Shown one piece after another: positions 35,379-42,198 of a stretch of 64,000 nucleotides of DNA. Both the position numbers and the translations under genes were made by a program. The stretch spans positions 620,001 to 684,000 of the forward strand of contig NZ_JAHVAA010000014.1 in assembly GCF_019264485.1 (NCBI RefSeq), given 5' to 3'. Within the stretch, counting starts at the first letter, position 1, and each line of letters starts with the position of its first letter. The DNA comes from Sediminibacterium sp. (lineage in GTDB: Bacteria > Bacteroidota > Bacteroidia > Chitinophagales > Chitinophagaceae). The notes below the pieces were generated by a model. That model saw only the letters and a program-made list of their open reading frames with translations, did no database searches and had not been told where the DNA came from.

Positions 35379-36101
35379 ATGATGTTCCAAAACTGGTTTA
35401 TAACAGCCATTATCAGTGTGCTGGTATTGGGAAATACTACGACAGAAAAAAAAACAACATCCTCCTTGCGTAACACTCCACAAAAAAGAGGCTGGATTTC
35501 TCTGTTCGACGGTAAAACAGCTAAAGGCTGGACTACTTATGGCAAAGACACACTTGGCGGCTCCTGGAAAGTAGAAGACGGTACCCTTCACCTGGATGCA
35601 TCAGACAAATCGGGGCGTGGTGATATTATTCATGAGCTGGAGCTGGAGAATTTTCACCTCAAACTAGACTGGAAGATTGCTAAAAATGGCAACAGTGGTA
35701 TTATTTTCTGGGTACAGAATGATCCGGCGAAATATAAATATGTCTGGTATACCGGTCCGGAAATGCAGGTACTGGATAATGATGGTCATGCTGATGCAAA
35801 AATCAATAAACACCGTTCTGGTAACCTGTACGACTTGGTAGCCGGTAAAGAAGGTGTTACCAAACCAGTAGGAGAATGGAACACCGCCGAAATCATCAGC
35901 AATGCCGGTAAATTGGAGTTTAAGCTGAATGGCGAATCTATTCTCACCACTACTTATGGTGATGAACAATGGAACCAGATGATCGCCAACAGCAAATTTA
36001 AATCGATGCCTGCTTTTGGTAAAAATTTTAAAGGTCATATTGCCTTACAGGATCATGGTGATCATGTCTGGTATAGGAATATTGTGGTAAAGAAACTGTG
36101 A
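35379..36101 (+). CDS. DUF1080 (3-keto-disaccharide hydrolase family) protein
   Basis: 240 aa with an N-terminal hydrophobic segment ending in a likely signal cleavage near residue 24. The mature part is the DUF1080 concanavalin-like fold: GWISLFDGKTAKGWTTYG, GSWKVEDGTLHLD, NGNSGIIFWVQND, GPEMQVLDNDGH and GEWNTAEIISNAGKLEFKLN. The family (PF06439) is now described as 3-keto-disaccharide hydrolase or lyase. Placed directly after the cytochrome, it would split 3-keto glycosides made by the GMC dehydrogenase. A short hairpin (36128-36154) follows. Confidence 0.88.
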   Translation: MMFQNWFITAIISVLVLGNTTTEKKTTSSLRNTPQKRGWISLFDGKTAKGWTTYGKDTLGGSWKVEDGTLHLDASDKSGRGDIIHELELENFHLKLDWKIAKNGNSGIIFWVQNDPAKYKYVWYTGPEMQVLDNDGHADAKINKHRSGNLYDLVAGKEGVTKPVGEWNTAEIISNAGKLEFKLNGESILTTTYGDEQWNQMIANSKFKSMPAFGKNFKGHIALQDHGDHVWYRNIVVKKL

Positions 36102-36127
36102 GAATAAGAAACAGAAAATCAGTAAAT

Positions 36128-36160
36128 AAAACCGCTTCATTCAGAGGCGGTTTTTATTTT
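36128..36160 (+). terminator. Intrinsic terminator after the DUF1080 gene
   Basis: aaaaccgc (36128-36135) pairs with gcggtttt (36147-36154), loop 11 nt, followed by more T. It closes the plus-strand half of the sugar island. Confidence 0.85.
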
Positions 36161-36212
36161 TCCTGCTATTCTTCATCTTTCAGTTTTTCAAATCTTCTGC
36201 CTACTTTAGCTC

Positions 36213-36818
36213 ATGCCTCTTACAGATCCACGCATAGATGCTTATATCAGCAAAGCAGAGGTATTTGCAAAACCCATACTCCAGCATATACGCAAACTGG
36301 TGCATAAAGCCTGTCCGGATATTACTGAAACCATGAAATGGAGTTTCCCGCATTTTGAATACAAAGGTGTGGTTTGCAGTATGGCTTCTTTTAAACATCA
36401 CTGTGCTTTTGGGTTTTGGAAAGCTTCTATAATGAAGGACCCTGATAAAATTCTGCAAACCAAAGACAGGGGTGCCATGGGGCATTTCGACAGGATTACC
36501 AGTATTAAAGATCTTCCTGCAGCTAAGATCATGATCGCTTATATAAAAGAAGCTGTTGCGCTGAATGAAGCAGGCATTAAACTACCCGCTAAACCAAAGG
36601 CAGATCCTAAAAAACTGGATATTCCTTCTTATATCACCAATGCGCTGAAGAAAAATAAAAGAGCAGCTACTACTTTTGAATCCTTCCCTTACTCACATAA
36701 AAAAGAATATGTTGAATGGATTACCGAAGCCAAAACCGAACCTACCCGTGAAAAGCGCATCGCTACCATGTTGCAATGGCTGGAGGAAGGAAAAGACAGG
36801 AACTGGAAATACAGATAG
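36213..36818 (+). CDS. DUF1801/YdeI-OmpD-associated family protein
   Basis: 201 aa, soluble. The first half, RKLVHKACPDITETMKWSFP and FEYKGVVCSMASFKHHCAFG, is a DUF1801-type domain; the second, DIPSYITNALKKNKRAATTF and YSHKKEYVEWITEAK with RIATMLQWLEEG, is the YdeI/OmpD-associated domain with its conserved helical C-terminus. Some members are linked to bacteriocin or metal resistance, but the biochemical role is not known. It ends next to a mixed array of repeat words. Confidence 0.88.
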   Translation: MPLTDPRIDAYISKAEVFAKPILQHIRKLVHKACPDITETMKWSFPHFEYKGVVCSMASFKHHCAFGFWKASIMKDPDKILQTKDRGAMGHFDRITSIKDLPAAKIMIAYIKEAVALNEAGIKLPAKPKADPKKLDIPSYITNALKKNKRAATTFESFPYSHKKEYVEWITEAKTEPTREKRIATMLQWLEEGKDRNWKYR

Positions 36819-36925
36819 ATGGCAGATGTCTGATCGCAGATGTAGGATTTTATGTTTGATTTGCTGATCTTTGATTTTTGATCTCTTTTTGAATTTTGGC
36901 TTTTGACTTTTGACTTTTGACCCCT
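36818..36925. repeat. Mixed word array ending at the tadA start codon
   Basis: Direct repeats of family E words (agatggcagatgtctgatcgca), then ttgatttgctgatctttgat-type words, then family D words (gaattttggcttttgactttt). No clear complementary arm is present, unlike the other loci. The last word reaches the ATG at 36926. Confidence 0.7.
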
Positions 36926-37375
36926 ATGCATCCCGAAACCCACGAATACTACATGCAACAGGCATTAAAAGAAGCACAACTGGCATTTGATGCAGATGAA
37001 GTGCCTGTAGGAGCTGTTGTAGTAATGAATAATAAGATTATTTCACGCGGACATAACCAGGTAGAATTATTGAACGACTCTACCGCACATGCAGAAATAC
37101 TCGCCTTAACTTCTGCCTATAGTAGTATGGGTACCAAATACCTTCCCGATGCCACACTTTATGTAACCCTCGAACCCTGTTTAATGTGTTGTGGCGCCCT
37201 TTATTGGGGTAAAATTGGTTCTATTGTTTATGGTGCAGGTGATGAAAAGAATGGTTTCAGAAAACATATCAGGGAACAACAAAGCCCCTTTCATCCAAAG
37301 ACAGCAATTATCAGTGGTATTTTACAAGATGAATGTGCCTGGCTGATGAAGAATTTTTTTCAGCAGAAACGCTGA
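36926..37375 (+). CDS. tadA: tRNA-specific adenosine deaminase
   Basis: 149 aa from MHPETHEYYMQQALKEA at 36926; a TTG three codons earlier is possible but lies in the repeat words. The cytidine-deaminase fold zinc motifs are HAEILAL (His and catalytic Glu) and EPCLMCCGAL (two Cys). It deaminates the wobble adenosine of tRNA-Arg(ACG) to inosine. An alternative is a free-base (guanine or cytosine) deaminase, but the HAE and PCxxC spacing and VPVGAVVV favour TadA. Confidence 0.9.
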   Translation: MHPETHEYYMQQALKEAQLAFDADEVPVGAVVVMNNKIISRGHNQVELLNDSTAHAEILALTSAYSSMGTKYLPDATLYVTLEPCLMCCGALYWGKIGSIVYGAGDEKNGFRKHIREQQSPFHPKTAIISGILQDECAWLMKNFFQQKR

Positions 37376-37380
37376 AAAAA

Positions 37381-37464
37381 AGTTACAAGCCACAAGCTAC
37401 AAGCTTTAAGAAATGAGTTATTTCAACTTGAAGCTTGAAACTTGTAGCTTGCTGCTTATGGCTT
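37381..37464. repeat. Inverted repeat, family A
   Basis: caagctacaag (37392-37402) pairs perfectly with 37441-37451; further words (acaagcc, ttgaagc, atggctt) extend the partial pairing on both sides. It lies between tadA and sod. Confidence 0.8.
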
Positions 37465-37510
37465 TCTTTCGAATTAAGAAACAATTCATCTTCATTCAAA
37501 AGAAGCACAG

Positions 37511-37518
37511 TAAATTTG
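37511..37518 (+). promoter_or_regulatory. Promoter of the superoxide dismutase gene
   Basis: TAAATTTG matches TAnnTTTG and lies 33 nt before the sod ATG. Confidence 0.6.
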
Positions 37519-37551
37519 TTGACTACACTTTAATCATATAAAAATATAGTT

Positions 37552-38151
37552 ATGGCATTTACATTAGCAGCTTTACCCTATGCACACGATGCACTGGAAC
37601 CGCATATCGATACTGCTACCATGCAGATTCATCATGGTAAGCACCATCAGGCCTATGTAGACAACCTCAATAAAGCCATTGCCGGAACAGAACATGAAGG
37701 CAAGAGTCTGGAACAACTGGTTGCTGTAGCAGGTTCTATCAGCCCTGCTGTACGAAATAATGGTGGGGGTCACTGGAACCATACATTTTTCTGGGAGAGT
37801 CTGGCACCTAATGCAGGCGGAGCTCCTACCGGTGCTTTGGCCGATGCTATCAACAGTGCTTTTGGTTCTTTTGATGTATTCAAAGAAAAATTTGCCAACG
37901 CCGGCATGACCCGCTTCGGAAGTGGCTGGGCATGGTTGATTGTGAAAGACGGCAAACTGGAAGTAAGTTCTACTCCCAATCAGGATAACCCTTTAATGGA
38001 TGTAGCCGAAGTAAAAGGAACACCCATTTTAGGAGCCGATGTTTGGGAACATGCTTATTACCTCAAATACCAGAACCGTCGTGCCGATTACCTTGCAGCA
38101 TTCTGGAATGTGGTGAACTGGAATAAAGTAGCGGAGCGTTTTGCAAAATAA
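37552..38151 (+). CDS. sod: Fe/Mn superoxide dismutase
   Basis: 199 aa, the usual length. N-terminal [17 protein letters not shown], then [14 protein letters not shown] (first metal His), [14 protein letters not shown] (second), and the C-terminal [19 protein letters not shown] (Asp and third His). No export signal, so cytoplasmic. It disproportionates superoxide using Fe or Mn; I cannot tell the metal with confidence. It has its own promoter box. Confidence 0.97.
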   Translation: MAFTLAALPYAHDALEPHIDTATMQIHHGKHHQAYVDNLNKAIAGTEHEGKSLEQLVAVAGSISPAVRNNGGGHWNHTFFWESLAPNAGGAPTGALADAINSAFGSFDVFKEKFANAGMTRFGSGWAWLIVKDGKLEVSSTPNQDNPLMDVAEVKGTPILGADVWEHAYYLKYQNRRADYLAAFWNVVNWNKVAERFAK

Positions 38152-38163
38152 TTTTAGCCAAGA

Positions 38164-38237
38164 GCTTGTAGCTTCAAGCCACAGGCTTCAAGCTACAAGC
38201 ATATTTCTTCTTGCAGCTTGATGCTTGCAGCTTGAAG
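38164..38237. repeat. 17-bp inverted repeat plus direct repeats, family A
   Basis: gcttgtagcttcaagcc (38164-38180) pairs with 38184-38200 with one mismatch and a 3-nt loop. It is followed by a tandem of ttgcagcttga words (38211-38237). It lies between sod and the lipoprotein gene. Confidence 0.9.
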
Positions 38238-38269
38238 TTTAATTTTATTTACTTTATTAACTACTACTT

Positions 38270-38875
38270 ATGAAATCAATCATCTCCTGTTTAACTGCCA
38301 TCCTGCTGCTCGCATCCTGCTCGTCAGATCAGAAAAGAGTGGTGATATTTAGCAAGGGCTCGGTTGACGTGAATACCGATACCAAAACCATTAAAGCAAC
38401 TGATGGCGCCGGACATGAAGATAAAACAGTTGATTTTGTAGGGAAGAATGTGGAACTAACGCTCAATACCCCATCTGGTGAAGCCAAAGTTACACTTACC
38501 GAAAATGGATATTATATCGTGAATGTAAAAAACGATACCATCATCGGCAGCCAGGTTAATTATACCGATCCACAACTGAGTAATCAGGTAATTACACAGG
38601 AAGCTTTACGTTTCAAAATTGATTCATTACATAACCTGGTGAACAATAAAAATGTAAGCAAGGCCAATCGTAATTTTTATATCCTGCCCAATTCAACCGC
38701 ACATATCACCGATAATTTCGAGGCCATCATTGTTGGACCTTTTCATAATATGCGTTCCGCAGAAAGCAAAGACGGTAAAGCTCCTGAAGTATACCGTTTC
38801 TACAGCATCAAAGAAATCCGCGAAACCATTGCCAGATTGGAGGGGATGACAGGAGGGAAGAAAACAGAAGAATAA
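38270..38875 (+). CDS. Lipoprotein of unknown function
   Basis: 201 aa. Signal peptide and lipobox MKSIISCLTAILLLASCSS give cysteine at residue 17. The mature part has KRVVIFSKGSVDVNTDTKTI and KNVELTLNTPSGEAKVTL (beta-rich) and a C-terminal segment with RFYSIKEIRETIARLEG. No family recognised. It probably sits in the outer membrane facing the periplasm. It follows sod after 118 nt that are filled mostly by a family A hairpin. Confidence 0.7.
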   Translation: MKSIISCLTAILLLASCSSDQKRVVIFSKGSVDVNTDTKTIKATDGAGHEDKTVDFVGKNVELTLNTPSGEAKVTLTENGYYIVNVKNDTIIGSQVNYTDPQLSNQVITQEALRFKIDSLHNLVNNKNVSKANRNFYILPNSTAHITDNFEAIIVGPFHNMRSAESKDGKAPEVYRFYSIKEIRETIARLEGMTGGKKTEE

Positions 38876-38876
38876 C

Positions 38877-38937
38877 AAACAGAGGAATGTCGAATGTCCA
38901 ACTACTTCTTAATTGGACATTCGACATTCCTCTGTTT
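38877..38937. repeat. 25-bp perfect inverted repeat, family C, convergent junction
   Basis: aaacagaggaatgtcgaatg then tccaa (38877-38901) pairs perfectly with 38913-38937, loop 11 nt. It lies between the convergent lipoprotein and yidD genes. Confidence 0.92.
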
Positions 38938-38954
38938 CTCCGTTTCTCTGTTTC

Positions 38955-39185
38955 TCAGGGCACCGGATCATAGCCATGTCCGCCGCCGGGTCTGCATTTG
39001 CTGATGCGTTTAATAGCCAGCCAGCCTCCTTTAAATAATCCATGCTTTTGTAAAGCTGTTACAGCATATTCAGAACAGGTAGGGGTAAACCTGCATTTTG
39101 GACCCATTGCTGGCGAGATCACGTATTGGTAAAAACGGATCAACAGAATGAAGGGGTAGCCGAGTATTTGTAGCAGGAATTTCAT
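38955..39185 (-). CDS. yidD: Membrane protein insertion efficiency factor YidD
   Basis: 76 aa. [20 protein letters not shown] is the membrane-associating N-terminus, and [19 protein letters not shown] with the downstream [15 protein letters not shown] carries the conserved cysteines of the family. It helps insertion of inner-membrane proteins with YidC. The gene lies 24 nt downstream of rnpA, as in many bacteria. The gap holds a single arm of the family B words. Confidence 0.94.
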   Translation of the reverse strand: MKFLLQILGYPFILLIRFYQYVISPAMGPKCRFTPTCSEYAVTALQKHGLFKGGWLAIKRISKCRPGGGHGYDPVP

Positions 39186-39209
39186 CAGTTGTGAATAGTG
39201 AGTAATGAG
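39186..39209. repeat. Single arm of family B words
   Basis: The 24-nt gap between rnpA and yidD contains gtgaatagtgagtaatgagt, almost the same as 53214-53229. No complementary arm is seen here. Confidence 0.5.
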
Positions 39210-39602
39210 TTATTTTTCGGGGCTCAATTTTTTTTGAAGTTTTGCTATACAATCTTTCATTCTGTCTCTGATTATTTCAAAAGCCGGCATTTCTTTGTCG
39301 ATGTATAAAAAGAAAACAGCTATCTGTTTTTGCTGGTCACTGAGTTGCTCGTGCAGGTTTTGTTTTTCGAGCCGATAGGCTTCTCTCAATAATCTTTTGA
39401 TCCTGTTTCGATGCACGGCTTTTTTAAAATGCCGGGCACTTACCCCTACACCTGCTTTTACCCTTTCTGTTTGAGTAGCAGCTGTCTCCAGAAAAAATAC
39501 TTTCAGCGGAAATACCGAAAAGGTTTTACCGGAACTGAAAATGGCTTCCAGTTGTGTTCTGCTTTTCAGCTTTTCCTTTTTGTTATAACTAAATGGTTTC
39601 AT
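39210..39602 (-). CDS. rnpA: Ribonuclease P protein component
   Basis: 130 aa. Basic, with the RNA-binding motif RNRIKRLLREAYR and the upstream VGVSARHFKKAVHRN typical of RnpA. It binds the RNase P RNA and helps remove the 5' leader of tRNA precursors. It follows rpmH but is separated from it by a strong terminator, so it probably has its own promoter. Confidence 0.95.
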   Translation of the reverse strand: MKPFSYNKKEKLKSRTQLEAIFSSGKTFSVFPLKVFFLETAATQTERVKAGVGVSARHFKKAVHRNRIKRLLREAYRLEKQNLHEQLSDQQKQIAVFFLYIDKEMPAFEIIRDRMKDCIAKLQKKLSPEK

Positions 39603-39618
39603 TGCCTGCCACTAAACT

Positions 39619-39652
39619 AAAAAAGTCCCGCCGTAAAGCGGGACTTTATATT
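39619..39652 (-). terminator. Intrinsic terminator between rpmH and rnpA
   Basis: On the minus strand aaagtcccgc pairs with gcgggacttt (39638-39647 with 39622-39631), loop 6 nt, followed by a T-run in the direction of rpmH transcription. A second small GC hairpin (ccgcc/ggcgg, about 39669-39684) lies just upstream of it. Confidence 0.9.
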
Positions 39653-39699
39653 TTTCTTCATTCTCCTCCGCCATCGAAGGCGGCTGAGATGGGAATGAT

Positions 39700-39855
39700 T
39701 TATTTTAATCCTTTCTCGCTGGAAACAGTCAGTTTCTTGCGGCCTTTCGCTCTGCGGCTGGCCAATACTTTACGACCGTTGGCAGTTTGCATACGCTTAC
39801 GAAATCCGTGAACAGATTTACGGCGGCGTTTATGCGGTTGAAATGTACGTTTCAT
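39700..39855 (-). CDS. rpmH: 50S ribosomal protein L34
   Basis: 51 aa. [20 protein letters not shown] is a near-perfect L34 start, followed by [20 protein letters not shown]. It is a small basic protein of the large ribosomal subunit. Order rpmH-rnpA-yidD (read on the minus strand) is the classic arrangement. Start chosen at 39855. Transcription likely starts from the box at 39937-39944, leaving a leader of about 75-80 nt. Confidence 0.97.
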   Translation of the reverse strand: MKRTFQPHKRRRKSVHGFRKRMQTANGRKVLASRRAKGRKKLTVSSEKGLK

Positions 39856-39936
39856 AATTACGTTTTTTTAGCTAACCCAATAATCTTGTTTCATTTCATT
39901 ACGGCAGTCACCATACTGCTGTCTGTGAAAGGACGG

Positions 39937-39944
39937 CAAAACTA
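39937..39944 (-). promoter_or_regulatory. Promoter of rpmH
   Basis: On the minus strand TAGTTTTG, an exact TAnnTTTG match, lies 81 nt before the rpmH start. Confidence 0.5.
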
Positions 39945-40018
39945 AGGAAAAGCAATGAAAAATAGTGAAAAAAACCGTTTTGATTTTTTAAACCATTGAT
40001 TATCAGTGCAAAAAAAGT

Positions 40019-40849
40019 TTATCTGGAAAGTTCTACATGTTCAGAAGCGACCGGTTCCCCAAAAAATATGCTCGCATGGCTATCAAAATCTGTTACTGAA
40101 TCGGTTGTAAAAAAACGGCGTTCCCCTTTTTGTGTACAATGATTGGCAATATGTGGGTGTCGTTCCAGGTAATCTTTTAAACTACGGGCTACAATTTCGC
40201 CCTGAGATAATATGGTGGTTCCTGCCGGTGCAAATCTTTTTATTTTATTTATCAGTAGCGGATAATGTGTACACGCAAGCAACAGGGTATCAATATCAGC
40301 AGAGCGCTTAAACAACTGCTGAAGGTGTTGCTGGATAAAATAATCGGCCCCGGGTTTATCGTATTCATTGTTTTCAACCAGGGGTACCCACATAGGACAT
40401 GCTTCCTGAAACACTTTAATGGAAGGAAAGAATCTGGCTATTTCTATGGGGTAGCTTTCGCTCACTACAGTACCTGTTGTACCTAAAATTCCTACCGATC
40501 CTGTTTTACTGTATTCCCCTATCACTTCAGTAGTGGGCCGTATAACACCCAATACTCTTTTATCCGGGTGCATCAAAGGCAGGTCGTTTTGCTGAATGGT
40601 TCTTAAGGCTTTTGCAGATGCCGTATTGCAGGCCAGTATAACCAGCTCGCAGCCCTGTGCAAAAAACCACTGTACGCATTGAAGGGTATACTGGTATACC
40701 GTATCAAATGAACGGGGGCCATAAGGCGCACGCGCATTATCACCTAAATAGAGATAATCGTATTGAGGTAATGTTTTTACCATTTCCTTCAACACTGTAA
40801 GACCTCCGTAACCGCTGTCAAAAACCCCGATGGGCTTTGTTTCTGTCAT
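40019..40849 (-). CDS. murI: Glutamate racemase
   Basis: 276 aa. IGVFDSGYGGLTVLKEM (catalytic region), YLGDNARAPYGPRS, ILACNTASAKAL (first catalytic Cys) and LLACTHYPLL (second catalytic Cys) identify MurI. It makes D-glutamate for peptidoglycan. It lies downstream of the bamA-ompH genes, but a terminator and its own promoter box separate it from them. Confidence 0.97.
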   Translation of the reverse strand: MTETKPIGVFDSGYGGLTVLKEMVKTLPQYDYLYLGDNARAPYGPRSFDTVYQYTLQCVQWFFAQGCELVILACNTASAKALRTIQQNDLPLMHPDKRVLGVIRPTTEVIGEYSKTGSVGILGTTGTVVSESYPIEIARFFPSIKVFQEACPMWVPLVENNEYDKPGADYFIQQHLQQLFKRSADIDTLLLACTHYPLLINKIKRFAPAGTTILSQGEIVARSLKDYLERHPHIANHCTQKGERRFFTTDSVTDFDSHASIFFGEPVASEHVELSR

Positions 40850-40853
40850 GTAA

Positions 40854-40861
40854 CAAAGTTA
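40854..40861 (-). promoter_or_regulatory. Promoter of murI
   Basis: On the minus strand TAACTTTG matches TAnnTTTG and only 4 nt separate it from the start codon at 40849, as in recR. A leaderless or nearly leaderless transcript is implied. Confidence 0.6.
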
Positions 40862-40951
40862 AGGCATCTATTGTGAGGGTTTATCCGGTTCTGTTTGCAG
40901 TTATTCCAGCGGTGAGGTTTTATTTAGTTATGATGTGCGATGCCTGCAAAC

Positions 40952-40983
40952 AAAAATCCCAGCCGTAAACAGCTGGGATTTTC
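40952..40983 (-). terminator. Intrinsic terminator after the OmpH genes
   Basis: aaaatcccagc (40953-40963) pairs with gctgggatttt (40972-40982), loop 8 nt, with a T-run in the minus-strand direction. It separates the envelope operon from murI. Confidence 0.88.
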
Positions 40984-41003
40984 CTGGTTGTATATCAATT
41001 ATT

Positions 41004-41621
41004 TTATTGCTTGGGCTTTGGGGCCGGAGGTTTGGCACCTGTTGCTCCAGGTACAGTTCCACCAGCTGCTTTCCAGGCGTCTGTCCATTCCTTAGGCAGT
41101 TCCAGTTTCAATTTGATAGCTGTACGAATGGTCAGGTTATCAAGTATGCTTAAACTTGGATCTATATAAGGAGAAATAGCTTCTGCTTTTAATACAAGTG
41201 TGTACTTATTTTCGGCAACCACCTGTTGTAATGCTGCCACCATTTGCTGTCTGTAAGGCAACAACAAACGATCCATTTTATCCTGCTGCATTTCCTGGGC
41301 GTATTGCTGCCAGTTGGCTATTTTGTAGTATAACCTGTTTAATTCACCTACTGCCATTTCTCTTGCTTTGGCAGGCATGGTTGCAGAATCTTTTTTGAAA
41401 AGGCTGTCTCTGCGCTGGTATTCTACTACTGAATACTGGTATTCTACATTCAATGAATCTCTAACATAGGAATTCATCAGTGTATCAACTTTGTCGATAC
41501 CGGGAAACAGGCTCAACAGGGTTTGCTCATCAAAATATCCGATCTTAACCTGAGATTGAGCATTGTTGGAGAACAGTAAGCTGGCCGCTACAGTCACACA
41601 CACAAGTAATAATTTCTTCAT
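41004..41621 (-). CDS. OmpH/Skp family periplasmic chaperone
   Basis: 205 aa. Signal peptide MKKLLLVCVTVAASLLFSNN (cleavage after NAQS), then VKIGYFDEQTLLSLFPGIDK at the start of the Skp-like part, a long predicted coiled coil (about residues 60-150) and a Pro/Ala/Gly-rich tail. Skp chaperones hold unfolded outer membrane proteins on the way to BamA. It is the second of two ompH copies directly downstream of bamA; the start is 38 nt from the stop of the first. Confidence 0.9.
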   Translation of the reverse strand: MKKLLLVCVTVAASLLFSNNAQSQVKIGYFDEQTLLSLFPGIDKVDTLMNSYVRDSLNVEYQYSVVEYQRRDSLFKKDSATMPAKAREMAVGELNRLYYKIANWQQYAQEMQQDKMDRLLLPYRQQMVAALQQVVAENKYTLVLKAEAISPYIDPSLSILDNLTIRTAIKLKLELPKEWTDAWKAAGGTVPGATGAKPPAPKPKQ

Positions 41622-41659
41622 TGTAGAGAGGGTTTGTGAAAATTTGGTTTTAGTTGTTC

Positions 41660-42175
41660 TTATTTAATCCCCAGTTCTTTCAGGATATCATCGCTTTTAT
41701 CCAGTTTGGGGTCGGCAAATATAACGGTAATTCCTTCACTTTTATCGAGTACAAAGTCGTAGGAACGGGCCAGTGCCATTTTCTGAACGGCATTGTATAC
41801 CCTGTCCTGAACCGGCTTTATCAGACGCTGGCGTTCCTTAAACAGGTCGCCTTCATATCCAAAACGTTTTTTCTGCAGGTCGCGGATCTCTTTTTCCCTT
41901 ACAAACAATTCATCCTCCCTTTTCTTTCTCAGGTCTTCGGTAAGCATAAATTGCTCAGCCTCATAGTTCTTATACATTTTATCGAGCTGTACCTGTTTAT
42001 CATCGATCTCTTTTTGCCATTGCTCGCCTACCTGCTGCAGTTTTTTATCAGCATCGCGATACTCCGGAATACGCTCCAGGATATATTTTGTATCGATGAT
42101 GGCATAACGCTGTTGTGCTTGTGTTGCGAAGACCATACATACCAATACCAGTGCAATGAGTAAGGTTTTTTTCAT
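41660..42175 (-). CDS. OmpH/Skp family periplasmic chaperone
   Basis: 171 aa. Signal peptide MKKTLLIALVLVCMVFATQA, then RYAIIDTKYILERIPEYR and a strongly charged coiled coil (QQVGEQWQKEIDDKQVQLDK and similar) that forms the Skp tentacles. Together with the next copy and bamA it forms the outer membrane protein assembly block. Its start is 23 nt from the bamA stop, so the genes are co-transcribed. Confidence 0.93.
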   Translation of the reverse strand: MKKTLLIALVLVCMVFATQAQQRYAIIDTKYILERIPEYRDADKKLQQVGEQWQKEIDDKQVQLDKMYKNYEAEQFMLTEDLRKKREDELFVREKEIRDLQKKRFGYEGDLFKERQRLIKPVQDRVYNAVQKMALARSYDFVLDKSEGITVIFADPKLDKSDDILKELGIK

Positions 42176-42198
42176 AAACTTTTTTTTAGGGTTCAGGT

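Noticed and set aside
36818-36925. Possible CRISPR array in the repeated words
   Set aside because: The words are short, degenerate and have no spacers of constant length; no cas gene is in the window.
39856-40018. Chromosomal origin next to rpmH/rnpA
   Set aside because: The 163-nt gap shows no array of DnaA boxes and no dnaA gene is near; in this phylum the origin is often elsewhere.
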